From: Phaeotremella fagi
Lineage: Eukaryota; Basidiomycota; Tremellomycetes; Tremellales; Phaeotremellaceae
Assembly: GCA_001599715.1 (NCBI GenBank)
Contig: BCHU01000010.1
Location: forward strand, 744,001-808,000
Reading direction: 5' to 3'
DNA length: 64,000 bases
This document shows positions 57,350 through 64,000 of this stretch, in pieces. The notes under the pieces were generated by a model. The model had not been told where the DNA came from. It saw only the letters and a program-made list of their open reading frames with translations, and searched no databases. A program made the position numbers and the translations under genes. How positions within the stretch are numbered: position 1 is the stretch's first letter; each line of letters begins with the position of its first letter.

Positions 57350-57967
57350 TCTGAGATGATGGTCAGTCGACTGGTTCGATTGTAGCGAAACTAATTCAAA
57401 AACTCAATTCAACATCTTCCTATAATTTTGGTTTAAAATTTGGTTTTATAATTCTCGCTTCGGATTCTGGTTAATTCGTACTATATGGTTAATAATTCTC
57501 AAGACACCAAGAAGATCGTAATAATCTCTCATTCATTTTAATACAGGTTGGTTGAGCAGGTCAGGGTGAAGAAAGTGGAATAGTGTGGAGATACTGAGCT
57601 GGTATGTTACGGGTTTTAGATAAAAGGAAGGTGGTTGAGGTGATGGTTATGGAGAGATTTGTTGATAGGTAAAATTCGAGTGGTGTTAGAGGGGACAAAG
57701 ATTGATTTGGGACTGATGATTAAAAATTAGGTGGAAGAAGGCTGCGTGATGTTAGTAGATCAAACAGTTAATTTTTGCTGTTCATATTTAGTCAATCAAA
57801 TGTCATTGCAAATCCATTTCACCATTTATATACAGCTTTTCGGAGAATTTTATCCAATTATCACCGTTTTCAATGAACCATCAGCATCCTTATCGAGAAT
57901 CAAACCATTGGTATCTGACATGAGCTTCAGTATACCCGGTAGATACTTACCATGAGGCCTCAAAGAA
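57350..57967. other. Interval between convergent genes
   Basis: 618 bp, AT-rich. GT-rich stretch at 57560-57700. A short open frame on each strand near 57850-57955 is not supported by splicing or start context, although a GTAAGT donor near 57950 could mark an intron in the 3' UTR of the leftward gene. Nothing else recognised. Confidence 0.4.
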
Positions 57968-58488
57968 CTAACGCAATGGTTTTTCCTTATAGTCGACTCT
58001 CTTGGCAGTCGCTCTCTTAGGACGAGCTCCATCACCTTCACGTTTAGTATCAGCTTCAGCTTGATTAGACTCACCTTTAGTGGATGAAGGTGGAGAGTCC
58101 TCAACAACATCTTCAGCTGATTCCTTCTTGGCCTCCTCCAATTCCCTCAACTCTTTGGCTCTCGCACGTCCTCTCTTGAGTTGATCCTCCGGTTTGATCA
58201 AATTTCGAACAGCACTATAATGACCTGATGATGAAGATTGGGCTTTGACTCCACCTTTACTAGTTTTACCGGCTGATTTTTTACGAGCACCAGTATTTCG
58301 GTTCTCTGGACGAGGCGCTTTCATATTTTTTAGTTTGTCTAAACAAAGGCATCAGTGAGATCAAAGCTGTAGCATCGATCAGAACTTACTTTTCGAGAAA
58401 TTTCCCAAATTTCGATCTTTTAATTCCCGTAGGAATGTAAATCAGCCAGTGTTTCATCACTAGAATAGAGATACCCACCTCTTGCCAT
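57968..58488 (-). CDS. Small basic hypothetical protein
   Basis: Three exons give about 135 aa: MAR, then DRNLGNFSKNKLKN, then MKAPRPENRNTGARKKSAGK and a charged remainder (LKRGRARAKELRELEEAKKE) ending KRVDYKEKPLR. The start at 58488 sits on a three-codon first exon (ATGGCAAGAG) and needs two introns (acceptors TTAAAAG and GTTTAG); an ATG inside exon 3 (58324) would give 118 aa without introns. I prefer the spliced form because both introns have good ends and the resulting N-terminus is continuous and basic. Strongly basic and charged; nucleolar or chromatin-associated by composition only. Family not recognised. Confidence 0.55.
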
Positions 58489-58762
58489 GATGAATGAATT
58501 GATATAACGTTGAATTGAAAGAAATGATGGATCAACGTATTGCAAGAGAAGCTGGTTCGTTGAAACACACAACACACACACAGATTCTGAATGTGGCACT
58601 TTTCAGCAGCACACCAAAAATTCGTGGCGCGCGTCTGAAAAATTGTGGCGGATGTTGGGATTCTGTTTTCCTTCATTTCTACATCCTTCTCTCCATTTTA
58701 CAAGCTCATTCTTATACAATCTGCATGATATCAAATCCAAAAAGAGGGCAGACATGAACAAA

Positions 58763-58859
58763 GCCTGCATTGTATAGTGGTTATTACACCTCACTAGTAG
58801 TTCCTGAGCGATTTAGAACGTCTATGAGGAGGTCACCTGTTCGATTCAGGTTGTAGGCA
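58763..58859 (+). tRNA. tRNA-Thr (anticodon AGT) with 24-nt intron
   Basis: Acceptor stem GCCTGCA pairs with TGTAGGC (one G-T pair) and is followed by discriminator A. The D arm is TGTATAGTGGTTATTACA; the anticodon stem CCTCA pairs with TGAGG. Loop reads C-T-AGT-A, then an intron (GTTCCTGAG...CGTCT) inserted one base 3' of the anticodon, the canonical eukaryotic site. The T arm is ACCTG-TTCGATT-CAGGT. A T-run begins about 20 bp downstream (58879-58885), suitable for Pol III termination. Anticodon AGT (read as IGT) decodes ACN threonine codons. Confidence 0.85.
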
Positions 58860-58878
58860 TTGGTTCTTCCAAGAATCA

Positions 58879-58886
58879 TTTTTTTC
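58879..58886 (+). terminator. Pol III T-run terminator of tRNA-Thr
   Basis: ATTTTTTT about 20 nt after the mature tRNA end. RNA polymerase III ends at runs of four or more T on the non-template strand. Confidence 0.6.
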
Positions 58887-58910
58887 TTTAAACTCTTAGT
58901 TTTTCTGTGC

Positions 58911-58941
58911 TTGTCGCGCTCTACCCCTGAGCTAAGAGGGC
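58911..58941 (-). pseudogene. tRNA 5'-half relic
   Basis: On the minus strand the sequence reads GCCCTCTTAGCTCAGGGG then TAGAGCG, a perfect tRNA acceptor start plus D arm (A box). The expected anticodon stem, T arm (GGTTCGA-type B box) and AGAGGGC 3' strand are absent in the following bases, which run into the tRNA-Thr gene. It is therefore a fragment, perhaps left by a break or by insertion near the tRNA gene. It lies 52 bp from tRNA-Thr in opposite orientation. Confidence 0.6.
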
Positions 58942-59375
58942 TTATTTGATGCTCTGTGGGGTTCTAGCTTGTCTAAGAATCGAGCAGAGGTCGTAAAATT
59001 TGCAAAAAAAACGCATTTTTTCAATTTTTTTTGGTTTTTTCATATTTTCCAAAAGTGCCACATTCACCTTCCCCCTTACTACCACGACGCGTTTCTTTAT
59101 GTTTTGGGCTAACTTCTTCCAGGGGATGCTGAGATTAGACATGTACGTCAAGCTATGGATAGAGAAGTGGATGACTATGAAGTTTGTTCCAAATTTTTTC
59201 GACCAAGACCAGCATCCTTGGCGATCATCTTAGGCGGCAACTGTCGGACGCCACGGCATCAACCGGTCAACCGGTCCGAAACGGATCTCAAAGTTTGTCC
59301 ATGGATGGATGTAACTGACGATATACATAATAATCTAATTCAATTCAACTTACCAATACATCCAAAAGAGAAACA

Positions 59376-60674
59376 ATGTCAGTCAACGGTCAAACAACTC
59401 AACTCGCAGCCGTCTGCCACGGCGCCAACGACCTTCGTATTGTGAGTGGCACTGAGAAGCATCTCTAACCTTTCCAGGAAGAACGTCCAATCCCAGTTCC
59501 TGGAGATGGCGAGGCTCAAATCCAAGTTGGTGTAACTGGTTTATGTGGTAGTGATCGTAAGTGACTCCTCAGAAAAACATCTGACCTCAGTTCACTACTA
59601 CGCCCACGGTGCCAACGGTATTTTCAAAATCCAAGCTCCAATGGTTCTCGGTCACGAATCTTGCGGAATCATTACTGCCCTTGGACCCAATCTTCCCGCA
59701 ACTTCCACTTTAAAAGTTGGTGACAGGGTAGCAATGGAGGTTGGAGTTTACTGCAAAACATGTCGTTACTGTAAAATCGGTCGATACAATCTATGTTCTC
59801 AAATGAGATTCGCCAGTTCAGCCAAGACGTTCCCACATCTCGATGGAACTCTTCGAGACGTCATGACATTCCCGGTGGATCTTCTTCACAAGTGGGTAGA
59901 GGTTGTTTCTTTACTAATTCTAGACTCCCCCCTTCACTCGATCTACCACTTGCCGCTTTGGCTGAACCCCTCGCTGTCGTCCTCCACGCCTACCGTCGAG
60001 CTCATCTTCAACCAGGTGCCAAAGTCCTCGTTCTCGGTGCTGGAGCCGTTGGTCTTCTCGTCACAGCCCTCGCAAAAGCTTCAGGCGCAACATCAGTCAT
60101 TGCCGTCGATATCGAACAAGGTAAACTCGATTTTGCCGAGGAGCGAAACTGGACCACCGGTACCTACGTTCTTCCAAAAGGTCCAAGAGTTAGCGGTCTC
60201 GACGCTCTCGAAACTGCCAAAGCTGGTTGGGAGGGATTAAAGGCGTCACCACAGGTTCAAGCTGTCGAAGGGTTGGAGGAAGGTTTCGATTGTGTTTTCG
60301 AATGTACCGGTGTTGAGAGTTGTATGCAATTGGCTGTCATGGTGAGTAGTTGATAAAGCTCTACTAATTTCTAGGCCGCCGCACCAGGAACCAAAGTCAT
60401 GTTCGTCGGTATGGGTACAGCCAATCTCCTCCTCCCAACTGGCCCGGCTATGCTTCGTGAAGTCGACCTCCACGGTGTTTTCAGATACGCCAACTGTTAC
60501 CCAGACGCACTCGCGTTACTCGGTTCAGGTCAACTAGGTGATGTCGGTAAAATGGTCACTCAGCGATACCCGTTGAAGGATGCCAATGTTGCCTTTGAGG
60601 ACTTGAAAAGAGGTAGAGACAAGGACGGTAACACTGTGGTCAAGGTCATGGTTGGGAATTTGGAACTGAAGTAG
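59376..60674 (+). CDS. Zinc-dependent medium-chain dehydrogenase, sorbitol/xylitol dehydrogenase type
   Basis: Five exons give MSVNGQTTQLAAVCHGAND, EERPIPVPGDGEAQIQVGVT then GLCGSD-LHYYAHGANG, MVLGHESCGII and VGDRVAMEVGVYCKTCRYCK. The catalytic zinc ligands (Cys of GLCGSD, His-Glu of GHES) and the structural zinc cysteines (C-x2-C-x2-C-x7-C, CKTCRYCKIGRYNLC) are present. The nucleotide fold has VLVLGAGAVGLL and VIAVDIEQGKLDFA. It ends VKVMVGNLELK. The LHYYAHG after GSD is the polyol-dehydrogenase form. It oxidises sorbitol, xylitol or a related polyol to the ketose with NAD+; exact substrate not set. Joins SD-LHYY and HK-LPPSLDL depend on introns at about 59557-59590 and 59893-59921. Confidence 0.87.
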
Positions 60675-60846
60675 TGTATTTGTAACAATGGGTTGATGCA
60701 TGGGGCAATGTCGTTGAGAGGTGAGACGATAGAGGGGCGTCCTTTGTGGGCAAGCGTTAGAAGGCGGAAGTCAATTTGGTCAGGGCTTCGTTGGATTACT
60801 TACAACAAACTGTTAACAGGATAAGTTTCTCGACTACACAACCATA

Positions 60847-62773
60847 ATGTCAAAACGACACCATCATAAGAAGAAAGAACATAGTCACAGAGAAGATGAT
60901 GAGAGTCGTGAGCGAGGCTCTAGACACGGGGACAAAACAACATCGACCAAATCAAAACATCGACATGCAGAGGCAGAGAGTCGTCGAAAGAAACATGAGA
61001 GTGAGAGAGACTCTCTCTTCGAGGAAGAAGTTATTTTGAAAGAGTATTTCGATCTAGGACGCTGGGAGATGAGTCTTGACCGGACCTCTAAACACGCAAG
61101 GGAAAGAAAAACGTCAACACGATCGAAAAGTCGACATTCAAAAACCAGTCATCGAAAGAAGCAATACGAGAGTTTAGAGAGAGACTCTGTCAACGAAAAG
61201 AAGGCAACGATCGAAGAAGATTCTGATGAAGAACAAGTTAGTCAGAAAGCGTCGATCACATCAAAAAGTGTACTTACGGAAGAGACGCATCCTCGAAAGA
61301 ATTATGAGAGTTCAGAGAGACACTCCCTCCCCGAAGGGAAGGTAACGATCGAAGAAGATTCTGATGAAGAACGCGATCAGATGGCGTCGATCAATTCAGA
61401 AAGTCGACATCCAGAAGAGCCGCTTCACCAAAAGAGACATGAGAGTTCAGAGAGACGATCTCGCAACAAAGAGGCGGTAACGATCNNTGAAGGTTCTGAT
61501 GAAGAACGCGATCAGATGGCGTCGATCAATTCAGAAAGTCGACATCCAGAAGAGCCGCTTCACCAAAAGAAACATGAGAGTTCAGAGAGCCAATCTTTGT
61601 CCGAGGGGAAGGTAACGATCACCGAAGATTCTAACGAATCAAGAGATAGTCAGATGTCATCGGCCAGAGATCGATGGCTGAGTAAACTCGAAAGTTCCAA
61701 GGGACGTAAGAAGAGGGTATTCAAAAGATCTACCCCTCTCACGAAAACAGATTCAACAGAAGGCGAATCAATCACGAAAGATTCAATACCAACCCGGAAC
61801 CTAGACGATGTCGAATATCATTACGAACGAGCTTTTCCACCACGCTACAACAGAGGTGAAGATGATGAGAAATTCGTTCCAGATCTTTACGAAGGGATTG
61901 AACCGTTCATGAGAGGTGGGTTGATTGGGAATCGTGAATACGAGTCTGCGGAGATGTTGTATGAGCAGGTGATAGCTAAATGGACTCAAGGTGTTTCGTG
62001 AGTTTGTTTTATGGATTGAAGCTTATCTTTCTAGGGAGGACGATGTGGAAGAGGAGTCTGTGAAGGAGACTGAGGAAGCTTCTAAAGAAAATCTGGAGGA
62101 GAAACCGCAACCCGTTCCCGAGCGAGTCTGTGAAGAAACGCCACCAAGGTGAGTAAAGAAGTTTCGAAAACTGATCAAAAGCCCAACACAAAACCCCACC
62201 GCCGACATTCAAAACCTAACTCGAGAAGATGCTGACACAATACTGAGTGATGTCATGAGTCGTGAAGAGATTGAAAAGTTACTCGGTATCAATTCTGGAT
62301 CAGAGGTAACTCAAGACCCACAAGGTTTGAAGGTCGTCAATAGTACTAATTCCAGTACCAAGGAAGTTTTGATAGCTGACGTGGCTCCTGATCAAGAGAC
62401 ATCATGGTCTTCGCGATTAGTCTATGCGAACGAAAGTGTTGAAATTGATTCAAGAGGGTCTAGACCTAAATGTGATAAAAACAACGAAGCTCCCTCTAGC
62501 ACCCAAAAAACTGAATCACCGATAGAAATCTCAGCCGAAGACACAGTTTGGTTCCAAGATATGAAACAAGCTCTGAATCTAACTGATGAAGAAGCACGAG
62601 ACGTCATGAAGCAGCAATTCACGAGCGCGACAACTAGACCCGAAGACAATGTAGGATTTTCAGTGGAGGATTCGACTTGGTTTCATGATATCAAACGTGC
62701 ACTTGGGCTTGATGATGAGGAAGCGAGGAATGTGTTGAATCGACAACTGGCTATCGAGAAGAGTTTGCGGTGA
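60847..62773 (+). CDS. Orphan His/Lys/Arg-rich protein with 45-residue repeats
   Basis: Starts MSKRHHHKKKEHSHREDDES. The first 280 residues are charged, with four degenerate 45-46-residue repeats (core TIEEDSDEE, then SRHPEEPLHQK and HESSE). Two undetermined bases fall at 61486-61487 inside repeat 3. The middle has LDDVEYHYERAFPPRYNRGE and PDLYEGIEPFMRGG. Introns near 62000-62035 and 62151-62180 lead to the C-terminal part. There two related 30-residue motifs stand in tandem (SAEDTVWFQDMKQALNLTDE and SVEDSTWFHDIKRALGLDDE), each followed by EAR-VM/VL. It ends KSLR. Family not recognised. The C-terminal motif pair looks helical and could be a binding module (inference). Confidence 0.55.
61203..61620. 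repeat. 135-bp coding tandem repeats, with two N bases
   Basis: The word GGTAACGATC recurs at 61341, 61476 and 61611 (spacing exactly 135 bp), and a diverged GGCAACGATC copy starts near 61203 (138 bp earlier). Between 61341 and 61610 the two units are almost identical over more than 100 bp. NN at 61486-61487 lies at the start of the second identical unit, as expected where reads from copies could not be separated. Confidence 0.85.
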
Positions 62774-62933
62774 GGTCGTATGTATAGTGATTTCCTACCT
62801 TTGTAGTGGATGTGATCTTTGCCATCGCCTTCGAAAAATCAGTGGAGCGGTGATTCACTTTCTCACTATACCTCCTTTCATGATCAGACATAATAGATTG
62901 AATCGTTGCCACTCGTGTTCTTGACAACCAACA

Positions 62934-63426
62934 ATGACTTCCGTCTCAACAAACAGCTCTCTCGACAGTTCTCAACCATCCTCACCATCCTCAACAAACA
63001 CCTCCTGGGATCTCACAGAGATCGCAACAGAATGGGTCAGACGAAGGCATCTCCCCACCCTTGACTCTGATTCAACAGGGGAGGTATTCATGAGTGGTGC
63101 CCTTGAACCTTCAGAAATTTCAATGATCGCCACAGCGTAAGTAAACTCGTAGAACAAACTGACCAAAAAGGGGATCAACACGACCACATTTCGATAACGA
63201 TATATTAGACGCACTGGTCTACGATAAAAAGCCTGCTTCCCAATTCAGTATTGTAAACGCTGTATTGGCTAGTACTGGTTTGGACGACGAGAATTCTTCC
63301 GAATGGCGAGATGCTAGGGAATGGTTGAGTGATGTTTTCACTGCTTTTGAATTGAGGGATGAAGAGGATTTAAAACGATTTGTGGAGGACGAGTTGGAGG
63401 CTGAGACGATGTTCTTCGGGACGTGA
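62934..63426 (+). CDS. Small acidic hypothetical protein
   Basis: Two exons (intron about 63136-63170, GTAAGT...CTGACCAAAAAG) give about 152 aa. Starts MTSVSTNSSLDSSQPSSPSS, Ser-rich; a middle helix region has LTEIATEWVRRRHLPTLDSD, and after the join GSTRPHFDNDILDALVYDKK, EWRDAREWLSDVFTAFELRD and ELEAETMFFGT. No signal peptide or membrane helix. Family not recognised. In the unspliced reading the frame stops soon after the donor, which supports splicing. Confidence 0.55.
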
Positions 63427-63567
63427 TAAATACATATTGTTTCGAGTTACAATTGTACCGAGTCTAATTCGTGTCCAAGCCAGGAGTATGAACCAATTGA
63501 TTCTATGATCATGGTTGAGAAGGAAATCTATTCTGTCAATGTCCCACACACCTCTGACAACATCCAT

Positions 63568-64000
63568 CTAATTAACCTCCTCCCCACCTCCAGCTCCTAT
63601 CCCATCCTTCAATTCGATCCCTTTAACCCCAGCCAACCCCCCCAGACTCAATCCCCTAATCCTCAACAGTTCCTCATCACTAACCACCGGTGCTTCAGGA
63701 TCAAAAGCGAACGCTTCCATCGAACGAATGATTAAATCCATCGACGATAAAAATGAATTCGTCGATAACCGTAATAATCTAATTGTCGTTGCTTTGTATT
63801 CGCTATCACAGATCATCAGTCTAGTGCTTCTCAAACGAAAGGCGGTTTACTTACACCACTAGAACGTTTTCATTGATCGTTAATACCTTTTTAACGAATT
63901 CTGCGTTTTGTTCTTTATCAACTTCGATTGCTCTTTTGGCTACCGTTGCGTGTTCTTTGGTTTGAAATGGAATTTCTAGTGTTCTGCAGGGGGTCAGTCA
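63568..64000 (-). CDS. PCC1: KEOPS/EKC complex subunit Pcc1 (5' end outside window)
   Basis: The minus strand, entering from the right edge after an intron acceptor (CTGACCCCCTGCAG), reads TLEIPFQTKEHATVAKRAIE, VDKEQNAEFVKKVLTINENV, then across a short intron LVV-LMICDSEYKATTIRLL, and RLSTNSFLSSMDLIIRSMEAF. This is the Pcc1 fold: EIPF start, VDKE, and the R-x-S-x-NSFL-x-S-x-D-L-I-x-x-ME helix. Pcc1 is the dimerising subunit of KEOPS, which makes the t6A37 modification on ANN-decoding tRNAs. The tail after ME-AF is about 40 residues long, ending GAGGGEEVN before the stop at 63568. Start codon lies beyond 64000. Confidence 0.83.

Larger units (their letters stand above)
58489..59375. other. Interval holding tRNA-Thr, tRNA relic and dehydrogenase promoter
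   Basis: Apart from the tRNA gene and relic there is no supported protein gene. T-rich runs at 59008-59048. A CACACACACA tract lies near 58568-58581. The last 150 bp, with CCGGTCAACCGGTCCG at about 59261-59276 (nested CCGG repeats), should be the promoter of the sorbitol-type dehydrogenase. Confidence 0.45.

Overview
This window looks like a gene-dense chromosomal segment from a basidiomycete yeast of the Tremellales (Cryptococcus/Kwoniella type). Three things point there. Nearly every gene is broken by very short GT-AG introns (about 31-60 nt) with a CTGAC/CTAAC branch-point-like box a few bases before the AG. Intergenic gaps are short. Recognisable genes include a Stealth-family xylosylphosphotransferase (XPT1 type) and a Med12 with a lineage-style tail. 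Exon joins were made by eye and checked by reading-frame continuity and family motifs; no database search was run. About 32 protein genes and one tRNA gene are supported.

Left part (1-20 kb), mostly housekeeping: a mitochondrial dicarboxylate carrier (3' end cut by the window), an unrecognised multi-pass membrane protein, three tandem miniature Myb/SANT genes sharing one exon structure, the Stealth phosphotransferase, a 112-bp hairpin element, a CFEM membrane protein, a KH-domain RNA-binding protein (KHDC4 type), a mitochondrial PPR protein, a small membrane protein resembling Mim2, and the large Mediator kinase-module subunit Med12.

Middle part (20-36.6 kb), the accessory block: nine adjacent genes look catabolic. 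They are a DAL5-type MFS transporter, a UDH-like SDR dehydrogenase/epimerase, a cyclase-family hydrolase, a second MFS transporter, a GH28 pectin hydrolase, an acyl-CoA synthetase, a GH3 beta-glucosidase, an MmgE/PrpD dehydratase and a Gfo/Idh/MocA oxidoreductase. Orientation mostly alternates, giving very tight convergent ends and shared divergent promoters. The simplest reading is a plant-cell-wall sugar or sugar-acid utilisation cluster: secreted hydrolases release sugars, transporters import them, and the SDR, oxidoreductase, cyclase and dehydratase process them. The substrate is inferred, not shown.

Right-centre (36.8-49.5 kb): a NIPA magnesium transporter, a Bir1/survivin homologue with two BIR domains, mitochondrial uL23m, a JEN1-type carboxylate transporter, GINS subunit Psf3, an MFAP1 spliceosome protein carrying an extra zinc knuckle and RD-rich tail, and an unrecognised acidic protein.

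Right end (50-64 kb): mostly orphan or fast-evolving genes, interrupted by an intron-containing tRNA-Thr(AGT), a tRNA 5'-half relic on the other strand, and a zinc sorbitol-type dehydrogenase. The block includes a gene with a recently duplicated 5'-UTR intron and a gene with 135-bp internal repeats containing two undetermined bases. The window closes with KEOPS subunit Pcc1, whose 5' end lies outside.
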